Shown one piece after another: positions 1 to 10,552 of a stretch of 64,000 bases of DNA; the first letter of the stretch is position 1, and each line of letters begins with the position of its first letter. The translations under genes were made by a program, and so were the position numbers. This DNA comes from Thermoplasmata archaeon (GTDB taxonomy: Archaea; Thermoplasmatota; Thermoplasmata; Methanomassiliicoccales; Methanomethylophilaceae): assembly GCA_015063225.1 (NCBI GenBank), contig SUSU01000006.1:1-64000 (forward strand), given 5' to 3'. The notes below the pieces were generated by a model. The model searched no databases. It was not told where the DNA came from and saw only the letters and a program-made list of their open reading frames with translations.

Positions 1-3000
1 AACAAGGGTACGCTGGACATAAGGAAGGCGGAGTTCAACCACATCCACTTCGACTCGGTGCTCGTCCGTTACGACGGCAGCGAGAAGACCCTGCTGATCA
101 CCGTCGACGCGGGATACGAGCTCCCCAGCGAGATTACGGTGGCGTACTCCGGCAACACCGGTACCGCCGTGGGAATCTACAACGCCACCGCCACGTTCAC
201 CGTGAGCGACAACTACGTAGCCATCCTCCCCATGTCCGCCACCCTCACCATCCACGATTTCAGCATGGACTTCGAGGTCGCGGCGTACAACGCCGTCTAT
301 GATGGCGCCGCCCACCCCGCCCTCGCCATAACCGTGGATCCGTCCATCGCCGACCCGTCGGTCACCTATTCTCTGGACGGTGTGGCTTACAGCGACGTGT
401 GCCCCTCTGTCACCGACGTCGGAAGCACCCTCGTGTACTACAGGATCACAGCTCCGCTGCAGGACGACGTCGACGGTTCCGTCACCGCCCAGGTCTCCGT
501 GCGCCCGGTGTCCTTCACCTCCGCAAGTGGATACAAGGTCTATGACACCACCCCGTTGACCCTCTCCACCGTCACCGTCGACGACGGATATAGCATCGCG
601 GCCGGACACACCGTTGTGCCCGCCGTCACCGGTACCATCACCAATTACGGAACCGCCGACAACGCGTTCACCGTGACCATCCTCGACAGCTCCGACAACG
701 ATGTCACCGCCAACTACGACGTGAAGTACAACGCAGGTACCCTGGAGATTAGGAAGGCTACCTATAACGGAACCATCGTCTTCCAGGACACAGAGGTCCG
801 CTACGACGGCACCCCGAAGACCCTGGAGATCACCGCGACCCCGGCTCTTCCCTCGGAGATCACCCCGGTCTACACAGGCAACTCCGGTACCGATATCGGC
901 ACATACCACGCCACCGTAACCTTCGAGGTCTCCGACAACTACAACGCCATCGAGGCGATGACCGCGGACCTGATCATCAGGACCTTCGACATGTCCTTCA
1001 CCGCCACGGCATATTCCGGCATCTACGACGGCGTCGCCCACGATGCCCTCACGGTCGTAGCCACTACTCCCGGCGCCGTGGTCACCTACTCGCTGGACGG
1101 ATCCGTCTTCAGTGACGTGTGCCCCACGATTAACGATGCCGGCTCGCTCCAGGTGTACTACAGGATTACAGCCCTCGGTTTCGACACCGTGAACGACTAC
1201 AAGGTCGCCAACGTCTCGAAGCTCAAGGTGTCCTTCACCTCCGCCGGAGCCTACAAGACCTACGATACCACCCCGCTGACCGAGTCCGGAGTCGTCATCA
1301 ACGACGGCTATGCTCTGGTCTCCGGCCACACATTCGCGGCCGACGTCACCGGCACCATCACCAACTTCGGAACCGCCGACAACACGTTCACCGTGACCAT
1401 CAGCGACAGTTCCGACAACGACGTCACCGCTAACTACGACCTCGAGTACAACTACGGAAGGCTGGAGATCAGGAAGGCCGTCTATTCCGGAACCATCGTC
1501 TTCCAGGACACCGAGGTCCGCTACGACGGCACCCCGAAGATGCTGGAGATCACCGCGACCCCGGCCCTCCCCTCGGAGATCACCCCGGTCTACACCAATA
1601 ACACCGGTACCGAGATCGATGTCTACCACGCCACCGTGACCTTCGAGGTCACCGCCAACTACGAGCCCATCGCCTCCATGTCCGCGGACCTGATCATCAG
1701 GACCTTCGACATCGATTACACCAAGACCGTGTACAGCGGAACCTACGACGGCACCGCCCACGCCGCCCTGACCCTCAGCGTCACCACCCTCGGTGCCGCT
1801 ATCCAGTACGCCGTGGACGGAGGGGCCCTCTCCGACACCGTCCCCCAGTTCACCGATGCCGGCACCAGGAGCGTGAGGTACGTCATCACCGCCCTCGGTT
1901 ACGACACCGTGGACGAGACCGTGAACGTCACCATCGACAAGTACAAGCTCACGGTGTCCTCCGGAAGCGCCTCCAAGACCTACGACGGCATCGCCCTGAC
2001 CGTCCCCGACCTCATCGTGACCGGGTCCCCGGTCGCCGGACACACCGTCAGCGGTACCGCCACCGGAACCGTTACCGATGTTGGTTCCGCGGTCAACCCG
2101 TTCACCGTATCCGTCATCGACGGCTCCGACAACGACGTTACCGCCAACTACGACATCCGCAAGGTCGAGGGTACCCTGAGCGTCAGCAAGGCCTTCGTGA
2201 CCATCGTCATCCTGGCCCACGAACCCTTCCAGTACGACGGCACCCCCAAGGAGCTCGAGTACACCGCCACTGGTCTCGCCCCCACCCACTCCGTCTACGT
2301 CCAGCTGAGGTACAACACCGCCACCGCCACGAACGTCAACCCCATCAACGCCGGCGACTACACCGTCACCGTGAGGACCTGGCAGATCATCGGCGGCGAC
2401 TCCTCCAACTACGATGTGGACTACAGTGCCGAGCAGACCATGAGCATCCTGCCTAGGTACATCGACGCCCCCGCCGCCGATGCCAGCGTGTTCGTCTACG
2501 ACGGTACCCTCAAGACCTACACGGTCGCCACCAGCAACCTGTACACCGTCTCCAACAACATGCAGTCCAATGCAGGCACCTACTATGTGACCATCAAGCT
2601 GAACGAGAAGACCAACAACGCCTGGAGCTCCACCGGAACCTCCGCAGACCTCACCTATCCCTTCGTCATAGAGAAGAGGAGCCTGAGCATCGTAGCCAAC
2701 CAGGTCTCCAAGGTCTACGGACAGAACGATCCCCAGTTCACCTACGTCGTCTACGGCGAGGCCCCCGGAGAGGTCGCCTGGTTCAGCGGATCACCCGCGG
2801 CCCTCACCCACAACCTCGGTACCAACGACATCGGTGTCGGCACCCTGCAGGTGGGCAACAACGGAGCCTTCAGAGCGGACAACTACACCTTCAGCTTCGA
2901 CGGTGTGGGCCGCTTCACCATCAACCCGCTGACTGTTGACATGCCCGCCGCTCCTGGTGAGTACGGAACCATCTACTACGACGGTACCGCCAAGGTTGCC

Positions 3001-3999
3001 TACGCCGACAGCGACTACTACACCGTCGCAGACGGAACCGCGACCGACGTGGGCACCTACACCGCCCACCTGACCCTGAAGGACACCGCCAACTACGTGT
3101 GGTCCGACACCCTCACCAGCGAGGTCAGGGACGTGCAGTACTGGATCGCCCTAGCCACCATAAACTTCTCCTACACGGTCTACGGCGGCGCCTACGACGG
3201 ACAGTGGCATGATGTCCTCACCGTCCTCAACGCCGACGGGTCCACAGTGGAGTACAGTCTCGACCAGATCACCTGGCAGTCCGATATCCCCAAGGTCAAG
3301 GATGCAATCGACTCCGGCATCGTGTACTTGCGCGCGACCAAGCTCTACTGCGAGGACTTCCTCGAGGAGATCCAGTTCACGATTACCAAGGTGCAGCTCG
3401 ACGTGTACGTCGACGACAAGACCTGGCTCACCTACCAGCCCATGCCGGAGTTCACTTTCACCGGTAGGGGATACGTGGGCAACGACGACGCCAGCAGCCT
3501 TACGTGCATGATCGACCTCGTGACCACCTACGGCTCCGGCAGCCCCTACGGAGATTATCCGATATTCTGCGCCGATGAGCCCGTGGATGTCAACTACGAT
3601 ATCGTCATGCACAACGGCACCCTCGCCGTGGCGCTCCACATGGTGAAGGTCATCTGGAACACCACCGAGTACGAGCACCGCGGCCGTGTCCTGCCCATCG
3701 ATGTCGAGATCGAGGACGAGACCGGCCACAGGACCCCCTGCGACGTCATCGTCACCGACATGGACGGAAACCCCGTGGAGTTCCGCGACGAGGGGGACTA
3801 CCTCGTGACCGTGGTCCTCCCCGACGGATACATCCTCGACCCCGCCGACACCGGCGGACTGACGCAGGAAGTGTCTATCATAGAGGGGTCCAAGAGCTTT
3901 GTCCTGTGGGCCGCCATCAGTCTGCTCTTCATCCTGATACTGATAGCCATCATCGTGGCGTACAGCATCAAGAAGAAGCGTGCCAGAGGCGCAGAGTAA
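1..3999 (+). CDS. Large surface/adhesin-like protein with tandem MBG-type beta repeats and C-terminal TM anchor (5' truncated by window)
   Basis: Frame 1 is open from base 1 (NKGTLDIRKAEFNHIHFDSVLVRYDGS..., matching the internal repeat GTLEIRKA...TEVRYDGTPKTLEI). Repeats KVYDTTPLTLS..., NDVTANYD; C-terminal hydrophobic segment followed by KKKRARGAE; TAA stop. Confidence 0.9.
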   Translation, partial: NKGTLDIRKAEFNHIHFDSVLVRYDGSEKTLLITVDAGYELPSEITVAYSGNTGTAVGIYNATATFTVSDNYVAILPMSATLTIHDFSMDFEVAAYNAVYDGAAHPALAITVDPSIADPSVTYSLDGVAYSDVCPSVTDVGSTLVYYRITAPLQDDVDGSVTAQVSVRPVSFTSASGYKVYDTTPLTLSTVTVDDGYSIAAGHTVVPAVTGTITNYGTADNAFTVTILDSSDNDVTANYDVKYNAGTLEIRKATYNGTIVFQDTEVRYDGTPKTLEITATPALPSEITPVYTGNSGTDIGTYHATVTFEVSDNYNAIEAMTADLIIRTFDMSFTATAYSGIYDGVAHDALTVVATTPGAVVTYSLDGSVFSDVCPTINDAGSLQVYYRITALGFDTVNDYKVANVSKLKVSFTSAGAYKTYDTTPLTESGVVINDGYALVSGHTFAADVTGTITNFGTADNTFTVTISDSSDNDVTANYDLEYNYGRLEIRKAVYSGTIVFQDTEVRYDGTPKMLEITATPALPSEITPVYTNNTGTEIDVYHATVTFEVTANYEPIASMSADLIIRTFDIDYTKTVYSGTYDGTAHAALTLSVTTLGAAIQYAVDGGALSDTVPQFTDAGTRSVRYVITALGYDTVDETVNVTIDKYKLTVSSGSASKTYDGIALTVPDLIVTGSPVAGHTVSGTATGTVTDVGSAVNPFTVSVIDGSDNDVTANYDIRKVEGTLSVSKAFVTIVILAHEPFQYDGTPKELEYTATGLAPTHSVYVQLRYNTATATNVNPINAGDYTVTVRTWQIIGGDSSNYDVDYSAEQTMSILPRYIDAPAADASVFVYDGTLKTYTVATSNLYTVSNNMQSNAGTYYVTIKLNEKTNNAWSSTGTSADLTYPFVIEKRSLSIVANQVSKVYGQNDPQFTYVVYGEAPGEVAWFSGSPAALTHNLGTNDIGVGTLQVGNNGAFRADNYTFSFDGVGRFTINPLTVDMPAAPGEYGTIYYDGTAKVAYADSDYYTVADGTATDVGTYTAHLTLKDTANYVWSDTLTSEVRDVQYWIALATINFSYTVYGGAYDGQWHDVLTVLNADGSTVEYSLDQITWQSDIPKVKDAIDSGIVYLRATKLYCEDFLEEIQFTITKVQLDVYVDDKTWLTYQPMPEFTFTGRGYVGNDDASSLTCMIDLVTTYGSGSPYGDYPIFCADEPVDVNYDIVMHNGTLAVALHMVKVIWNTTEYEHRGRVLPIDVEIEDETGHRTPCDVIVTDMDGNPVEFRDEGDYLVTVVLPDGYILDPADTGGLTQEVSIIEGSKSFVLWAAISLLFILILIAIIVAYSIKKKRARGAE

Positions 4000-4197
4000 A
4001 CATTTTAAGGGGATGATGGGAACATCGTCCCCTTCCTTTTTCCATACTGTTTCCTTTCTTCCATCTGTGCCCTAAGGTCTCCTCATCCATCTCCTGTCTG
4101 GTGGCTTTCGGAGTGTCCTCACAGATGCCCATCCGGCTCATTCTTGGAGGGATTGAAAGTAAGGGATGAAAAGGGGGATCACTCCCCCTAAATGATT

Positions 4198-4866
4198 TCA
4201 GCAGTAGATCTCCATGGAACCGGTCATCTTGCCGAAGTAGGCGCAGTTCGTGATGTAGATGATGGTCTGCGTCCCGAGTTCGTTTCCGGAAGCGCCGCCG
4301 GAGCCTCCGCTGTCATCCGACCAGGAACCCCTGTAGGTTATGTCGACTGTTCCGACGAGGGATTCCACGAGGACCTGGGAATCGCCGGCGAAGCTGAACA
4401 CCTGACCGTTGGAGATGGTGCTGCCGCCAGAGGTGACCTTGAACTTGGACTCGTCGAAGGAGAAGGTGAGGTCTATGGGGTAGAGGTCATCCGTGTCGAG
4501 TATCTTCGCGTTGAACTTCCCTTCGTAATCTCCGCGGTCGAAGGAAACCTTGAATTCAGTGTACAAGGACTCTTCCACGGTACCGGAAGCGGTCACGACG
4601 GAATCGCCGGAGGTCCACTTCCCTGTATAGGCGAAAGGTGCCGCGACGGGTGCGTCGATGCGGAAGCAGAGCTCCCTGTGGTCGGTGGTGACGCGGATGT
4701 CCGTTCCGCAGGAATAGGTCTCCCCGTCTATGGTGCACGTGATGTCGTCCTCGAGGGTTATGGTCATGGAGACCTCGTCCTCGTCTGTGATATAGGTGTA
4801 GATGGCGCCGGCCGTGATGATGATCGCTGCGGCCACTACCACCGAGAAATATGGCATCGGGTTCAT
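4198..4866 (-). CDS. Membrane-anchored hypothetical protein (single N-terminal TM)
   Basis: ORF with N-terminal MPYFSVVVAAAIIITAGAIYTYITDED; start chosen at MNPMPYFS. Confidence 0.7.
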   Translation of the reverse strand: MNPMPYFSVVVAAAIIITAGAIYTYITDEDEVSMTITLEDDITCTIDGETYSCGTDIRVTTDHRELCFRIDAPVAAPFAYTGKWTSGDSVVTASGTVEESLYTEFKVSFDRGDYEGKFNAKILDTDDLYPIDLTFSFDESKFKVTSGGSTISNGQVFSFAGDSQVLVESLVGTVDITYRGSWSDDSGGSGGASGNELGTQTIIYITNCAYFGKMTGSMEIYC

Positions 4867-5059
4867 GTGTTGCCTCCGGAAGGTCCCCATATCGGGGAAT
4901 CCGTCAATCGGTTTCCCGGGAGAATGGGAATCATCATCCTGCATACGGAACCGGACACTGCATAGATAATCCCTATCGTACCATTTCCGCACTATTGTCA
5001 ACAAACCGCTGTCAGGATGACTTCCGGGTGCTTGCCAGTCGTGGGTCCCGTTGAAATCA

Positions 5060-5328
5060 TACGCTAAGCCTCCAATCGCAGCCCAGTCTTATCGAATTGG
5101 AGATGTTGAACGAGATGCTTTCGAGAGCGCCTTGTTCTCGCGCGATTTCGGAATGTTCTCATCGATGTGGTCGCCCGTAGTGAACTTGATCATGAAATTG
5201 CAGGATTCCACGACCGCCCTCCGCCCGTAATCCTTCCTCCACGTGTCCTCGTCCTCCATAAGAGCCAGCATATTCCTCCTGAATACGCCGTGGACGACGT
5301 ATCCGCGTTTCCCGCGGCTCTTCCTCAC
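5060..5328 (-). pseudogene. Degenerate DDE transposase C-terminal remnant
   Basis: KRGYVVHGVFRRNMLALMEDEDTWRKDYGRRAVVESCNFMIKFTTGDHIDENIPKSRENKAL, then a frameshift into ESISFNISNSIRLG. Resembles the C-terminal pattern of IS4/IS5-like transposases (R..VE..F...K...G...RS...Q..E...I.YN). Confidence 0.5.
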
Positions 5329-5469
5329 CGGTAGGTGGGTCTCACATCCCCCTGGATTACACCTTCATTCCGGAGGCGGAAGACGGAGTATCCCGTGTAT
5401 TCCACATCGGTGGGGAGCCAGACGGATTTGAGATTGTTGCAGCCGGAGTATGCGGGATGTTGTGCGATG

Positions 5470-5859
5470 TCATTCGTTATAACTTACCCCTGTGTCCTCG
5501 CACCATTCACGGGCCTTCCTCAGTATGAAATCCTCTTTGAAGGAATACCATTCATCCAAAAGCCCTAGGCATTCCACAGCCGTTCTGAATCTCCCGAATG
5601 CCCCATTTCCGGAGATTGCATGACCGAGCATCTCCGCCTTCGAATCATCCTCGATGCCGTCGATGAAACACTCCATGGCTCTGTATCCGACATTGTATTC
5701 GAAGAAGATGCACACTGTGTCATGCCCGTCGTCCGTTTCTTCATAATCATCGAATCCATCGAAACGATAGATTATCTCCCCGGTGTCGAGATCGATGTAC
5801 GCCTCCTGACCGGAATCAATGGCATCCGCTATATCGGAAAGCTTGACTCTGACGGACAT
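5470..5859 (-). CDS. UPF0158 family protein
   Basis: MSVRVKLSDIADAIDSGQEAYIDLDTGEII... FRTAVECLGLLDEWYSFKEDFILRKAREWCEDTGVSY matches the UPF0158 pattern (recognised from memory). Confidence 0.65.
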   Translation of the reverse strand: MSVRVKLSDIADAIDSGQEAYIDLDTGEIIYRFDGFDDYEETDDGHDTVCIFFEYNVGYRAMECFIDGIEDDSKAEMLGHAISGNGAFGRFRTAVECLGLLDEWYSFKEDFILRKAREWCEDTGVSYNE

Positions 5860-6257
5860 GATGCAGGAATCGAAATACTGATAGAAACCGATTCCTGCAC
5901 ATCGGGATTGTCTGCAACGTCTCCGCCTAATTTGCGACACGTATTGTTCGAAAACTTCTCCGGAACCTTATGGGTAAGTCTGCTCGTTTCGTTTATTGTT
6001 TTGTATAGCAAGCATCTTGTATCACATTAGAGAAGAGCATCACCATATTGCGGAATCATTTGGGAAGATTGAGGAAGTTTAACGGAAGATTGCAGCAATA
6101 ATGCAGACATTTAGGGTACGATTGAGGAACCATTGCGGAACATTGCGGAAGAACGGTGGCTATCAAGCAGTTCAGAATCCGGAAAGGAATCCATAATCCG
6201 GATCTTCCCAGGGCGCAGGTGCCAGCACACGGTTTTAATCTGCAACAGAACCCATCC

Positions 6258-6899
6258 TCAGCGCACCCCGTCCCACTCCGCATGGAACTCCTCCAGGAAC
6301 ACCTCCATGAACCTGTGCCTTCCCTCGGCGATCCTCCTCGCGGTATCCGTGTTCATCATGTCCTTAAGCAGGAGGAGCTTCTCGTGGAAGTGGTCGATGG
6401 TCGTGCCCTCGCGAGAATAGTACGTCTCCGCATCCATATCCTCTACACTAACGGACCCCGGCACGTGCATCGGGCGCCCCCTGCTCCCGCCGTACGCGAA
6501 AGCCCTCCCGATGCCCACGGCACCTATGGCATCCAAACGGTCGGCGTCCTGCACGATCCTCCCCTCGAGGGTCTCCGGTACCACCGAATCCCTCCCCTTG
6601 AACGAGACCTCGGAGATGATCCGGACGACCCTCTCCTGCACATCATCCGGTATGCCGTTGTCGTCCATGAATTTCCGGGCGTTATCATGATCAGCGGAAT
6701 CGAAAAGCTTGCGGTCGTCGGCGTCGTGCAGCAGCGCGGCAAGCCTTATGATATCGATGTCCCCTCCCTCGGAATGCTGTATAGCCACCGCGGTATCGTG
6801 CACCCTGATGGAATGATAGAAATCGTGCCCGCTGGCATCTCCCCCGAACAGGTCCATGATGTAACCGCGGGCGTTGTCGAACACGGACTCCCCGAGCAT
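6258..6899 (-). CDS. HD-domain phosphohydrolase
   Basis: HDFYHSIRVHDTAVAIQ...LAALLHDADDRKL...QDADRLDAIGAVGIGRAF is the HD superfamily signature; start at MLGESVFDN. Confidence 0.85.
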   Translation of the reverse strand: MLGESVFDNARGYIMDLFGGDASGHDFYHSIRVHDTAVAIQHSEGGDIDIIRLAALLHDADDRKLFDSADHDNARKFMDDNGIPDDVQERVVRIISEVSFKGRDSVVPETLEGRIVQDADRLDAIGAVGIGRAFAYGGSRGRPMHVPGSVSVEDMDAETYYSREGTTIDHFHEKLLLLKDMMNTDTARRIAEGRHRFMEVFLEEFHAEWDGVR

Positions 6900-7005
6900 G
6901 ATATCGTCACTGCACCGCCGTATAAGCACATGTTGCCGGGACCTCCCTATATGGGGAGGGTCCGTGCCAACATTTATACGCCCACCCCCGATGGTCCGCA
7001 ACATT

Positions 7006-8688
7006 ATGTCCGCCATCGAGGACGAGATAAGGAAACTCGCACTGCAGAACGCCGTCCAGTTCAAGGGACAGGCCAACCCCAAGGCCATAATCGGCAAGAT
7101 CCTCGGCACCCACCCGGAATGCCGTTCCGACGTCCCCGGTACCACCGAGCTCATCAACAAGATCGTGGGGGACGTCAACGCCATGTCCCCCGAGGCCCAG
7201 AAGGCGGAACTCGATTCCATCGATCCCTCCCTCGCCAAGAAGGAGAAAAAGGTCCGCACCTACGAGCTCGCCGATCTCAAGAACGTGGAGCAGGGGAAGA
7301 CCGTCATGAGGATCGCCCCTGGTCCCTCCGGTCCCCTCCACATCGGACACACCCGTGTCTCCGTCCTCAACGACGAGTACACCAAACGCTACGAGGGGAA
7401 ACTGATCCTCCGCTTCGAGGACACCAACCCCGAGAAGATCGACCCCGACGCTTACGACATGATCCCCGAGGACCTCGACTGGCTTGGCGTGAAGATCCAC
7501 GAGAAGTACATCCAGAGCGAGAGGTTCGAGCTCTACTACGATATCACCCGCAAACTCATCGAGCAGGGCAACGCCTACGTCTGCACCTGCGACCCCGAGG
7601 ACTGGAGGGCGAAGAAGGAGAAGAAGCAGGCCTGCCCCTGCAGGGACCTCCCCGTCAACGAGCAGATGGAACGCTACGACAAGCTCCTCAGCGGCGGATA
7701 CGCCCCGGGAGAGGCCATCGCCGTGGTCAAAACGGACATCGCCCACCCCAACCCCGCCGTCAGGGACTTCGTCGCCTTGAGGCTGGTGGACACCCCCCAC
7801 CCCCGCACCGGTTCCAAGTACCAGGCGTATCCCATGATGAATCTCTCAGTCGCCGTCGACGATCATCTGATGGGGATGACCCACGTCATCCGCGGGAAGG
7901 ACCACCTCAACAACACCGAGCGCCAGAAGTACGTGTTCGGTTACATGGGCTGGAAGATGCCCGAGTACCTCCACTACGGTCTCGTCAACATCCCCGACAC
8001 CGTTCTCAAGACATCGCTCATCAAGCAGAGCATCCGCGCCGGGGAGTACTCCGGATGGGACGACGTCCGCACCGGCACCGTGAGGGCCCTGGCACGCCGC
8101 GGCATCAAGCCCGAGGCGGTCCGCAGGTACTGGGTCGAATCCGGTATAAAATCCGTCGACATCGAGTTCTCCTGGGACAACCTCTACGGCATGAACAGGA
8201 GCATCATCGATCCCGTGTCCCACAGGTACTTCTTCGTGGAGGACCCCGTCCGTTACGACATCTCAGGCACATCTGAGCTCAAGGGAAGGGCTCCCCTCCT
8301 CCCCGACGACCCCTCCGCGGGCTTCAGGGAGTTCGATGTCCCCTCCCCCTACACCGTGTTCATCTCCGAGAAGGACTCCTCCGTGTTCGCCAAGGACGGC
8401 AGGATCCGCCTCAAGGACCTTTGCAACCTTTCCTACGGCACCCCCGCCAAGTACGACGGCAACGAGGTCTCCGACATCAGGAAGTACGGCATGAAGGCCG
8501 TCCAGTGGGTCGGCAGGGATTCCGTCCCCTGTACCGTGGCCATGCCCGACGGGAACGTCGTGAAGGGACTCGTGGAGTCCTCCCTCCTCGGTGAGAAAGG
8601 CGATTCCGTCCAGTTCGAGAGGTTCGGATTCGTCAGGATCGAGGAGAAGGACGCCGACCACGTCGGATGCGTGTTCACGCACGACTGA
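7006..8688 (+). CDS. gltX: Glutamyl-tRNA synthetase (archaeal type)
   Basis: RIAPGPSGPLHIGHTRVSVLNDEY...GKLILRFEDTNPEKIDPDAYDMIPEDLDWLG; start MSAIEDEIRKLALQNAV. Confidence 0.95.
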   Translation: MSAIEDEIRKLALQNAVQFKGQANPKAIIGKILGTHPECRSDVPGTTELINKIVGDVNAMSPEAQKAELDSIDPSLAKKEKKVRTYELADLKNVEQGKTVMRIAPGPSGPLHIGHTRVSVLNDEYTKRYEGKLILRFEDTNPEKIDPDAYDMIPEDLDWLGVKIHEKYIQSERFELYYDITRKLIEQGNAYVCTCDPEDWRAKKEKKQACPCRDLPVNEQMERYDKLLSGGYAPGEAIAVVKTDIAHPNPAVRDFVALRLVDTPHPRTGSKYQAYPMMNLSVAVDDHLMGMTHVIRGKDHLNNTERQKYVFGYMGWKMPEYLHYGLVNIPDTVLKTSLIKQSIRAGEYSGWDDVRTGTVRALARRGIKPEAVRRYWVESGIKSVDIEFSWDNLYGMNRSIIDPVSHRYFFVEDPVRYDISGTSELKGRAPLLPDDPSAGFREFDVPSPYTVFISEKDSSVFAKDGRIRLKDLCNLSYGTPAKYDGNEVSDIRKYGMKAVQWVGRDSVPCTVAMPDGNVVKGLVESSLLGEKGDSVQFERFGFVRIEEKDADHVGCVFTHD

Positions 8689-8784
8689 TTCTGCAGTCCG
8701 CACCATATTGCGACTGCCGGCATCTGGAGTGCATGCACCTACTCCTTATGCATCCCGAATGATGTCTGTACCGGGAGGGAACCT

Positions 8785-9114
8785 GTGGTAATCGATGACG
8801 ATTCCGAATATCTCGTCTCAGATGATCTCACATTGGACGATTTGAGATCATTGGTGGGGATGTATGCACCACTTTATGGTTTCGCCAAGGTTTTCCTTTT
8901 CGGTTCACGTGCCCGTGGTGTTTTCATCGACGACAGCGACTTCGATTTCTGCGTCGTTCCCGGCGAGGGGTGCGATTTACTGGCTCTCGGAGGTTTCCTG
9001 ATGGATATGGAGGATTGTCTCGGGAAAGAGGTCAGTGTTGTCTCTAAGAATGGGATGAAACCTTATTTCCTCAGGTCCATCGAATCCGATATGAGGTTGC
9101 TCTATGAAGCTTGA
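8785..9114 (+). CDS. MNT-type nucleotidyltransferase domain protein (antitoxin-like)
   Basis: FAKVFLFGSRARGVFIDDSDFDFCVV is the GSxARG...SDxDF minimal nucleotidyltransferase motif. Confidence 0.8.
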   Translation: MVIDDDSEYLVSDDLTLDDLRSLVGMYAPLYGFAKVFLFGSRARGVFIDDSDFDFCVVPGEGCDLLALGGFLMDMEDCLGKEVSVVSKNGMKPYFLRSIESDMRLLYEA

Positions 9115-9232
9115 GATCGAGACTTCGAGGAGTATCGTTGACTATTTCGCGCAATGAACGATTTTATCGATTCGAATGTGCGCGGTCGGCGGAATACCAA
9201 TCAAGTTCGGGTAGGTGATCCACGCCGTGTAT

Positions 9233-10552
9233 TCAGTCGTCGCTGATGAGACTGAGGTACGCCGGGCGGATGATCTTGTTCGAGGATATGGTCTCCTCCA
9301 TGTGGTGCGCGCACCACCCCACGGTTCTCGCCACCGCGAACATGGGCGTGTAGAGGTCCCTGGGGATCCCCAGCAGGTCGTAGGCGAAACCGCTGTACAG
9401 GTCTATGTTGGCGCACTTCGGCCCCCCGTTATGCTTCTCGTTGACTATCGCGGGACCCTTGTCGGCGATGATGTTGAGCATGGCGAACTCTTTCTCCCTG
9501 CCCTTCTCCCTGGCGAGATCCCCGAGGGATCCCCTGAGTATCTCCGCGCGGGGGTCCGAGATGGTGTACACCGCGTGCCCCACGCCGTATATCAGACCGG
9601 AGCGGTCGAAGGCCTTCCCGTCCACGATCCTGCGGAGGTAATCGCACACCATCCCCTCGTCCGATATGTCGGATACATGTTTCTCGATGTCCTCGATCAT
9701 GTTCCCGACCATGTAGCTGGCACCTCCGTGCTTGGGTCCCTTCAGGGACAGTATGGCGGCGGCTATCACCGAATATGTATCGGAACCGGCCGAGGACACC
9801 ACGCGGGCGGTGAAGGTGGAGTTGTTCCCTCCCCCGTGCTCCTGGTGGAGGACGAGCACCCTGTCGAGTATGAGTGCTTCCAATCTCGTATACCTCCCGT
9901 CGGGACGTAGCATCCTCAGGATGTTCTCCGCTATGGTGAGTTCCGGGTCGGGGGACCTGATGGTGAGGGCCTCCCCCAGCCCGTAGTGGGCGTGCGCGCG
10001 GTACCCGAAGACCGCGATGGCGGGCATCGACGCGATTATGTTCATGGAATGCCTGAGGTTGTCCTCCGGGTCGTGGTTCCCGAGGGTGTCGTCGTACATG
10101 GCGAGATTCAGCACGCCCCTCGAGAGGGTGTTCATCACGTCGAAACCGTTGTCCCTGAGGATGACGCTCCTCACGAACCCCTTGGGCAGACCGATCTGCT
10201 CGTTGAGGAAACCGCGGAACTCCTTCAGCTGTTCCGCGTCCGGCATCTCCCCGAAAAGGAGGAGGTATGCGGATTTCTCGAAGAGCCCGAGCTCATCCCC
10301 CTGGGAGGATATGAGGTCCTCCACGTTGTACCCCCTGTAGATCAGACGCCCGCGGACGGGTCTGACCTCCCCATTGACCTTCCTCGTGCCCTCGACGCGC
10401 GAGATGCGGGTGAGCCCCGCTACTACTCCTTTCCCGTTACGGTCGCGGAGCCCCTTCTTGACATCGTTGCTCTCGAAAAGGTCCTGGGGGATCCTCCCGT
10501 CCCTGACGCATTTCTCGGTCCTGTCCTTCAGGAATTCATCATAGGTCCTCAT
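9233..10552 (-). CDS. Citrate synthase
   Basis: RGRLIYRGYNVEDL...DRVLVLHQEHGGGNNSTFTARVVSSAGSDTYSVIAAAILSLKGPKHGGAS...IYGVGHAVYTISDPRA; start MRTYDEFLKDRTEK. Confidence 0.95.
   Translation of the reverse strand: MRTYDEFLKDRTEKCVRDGRIPQDLFESNDVKKGLRDRNGKGVVAGLTRISRVEGTRKVNGEVRPVRGRLIYRGYNVEDLISSQGDELGLFEKSAYLLLFGEMPDAEQLKEFRGFLNEQIGLPKGFVRSVILRDNGFDVMNTLSRGVLNLAMYDDTLGNHDPEDNLRHSMNIIASMPAIAVFGYRAHAHYGLGEALTIRSPDPELTIAENILRMLRPDGRYTRLEALILDRVLVLHQEHGGGNNSTFTARVVSSAGSDTYSVIAAAILSLKGPKHGGASYMVGNMIEDIEKHVSDISDEGMVCDYLRRIVDGKAFDRSGLIYGVGHAVYTISDPRAEILRGSLGDLAREKGREKEFAMLNIIADKGPAIVNEKHNGGPKCANIDLYSGFAYDLLGIPRDLYTPMFAVARTVGWCAHHMEETISSNKIIRPAYLSLISDD

Noticed and set aside
6030-6180. Repetitive ATTGCGGAA/GATTGAGGAA region, possible degraded winged-helix (RecG/AlbA-type C-terminus) frame
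   Set aside because: Only a short translation (KIAAIMQTFRVRLRNHCGTLRKNGGY) with an internal stop; similarity too weak to claim.
6156-8276. 706-aa plus-strand ORF overlapping the HD gene and gltX
   Set aside because: Arg/Pro/His-rich out-of-frame translation; the real genes are on other frames.
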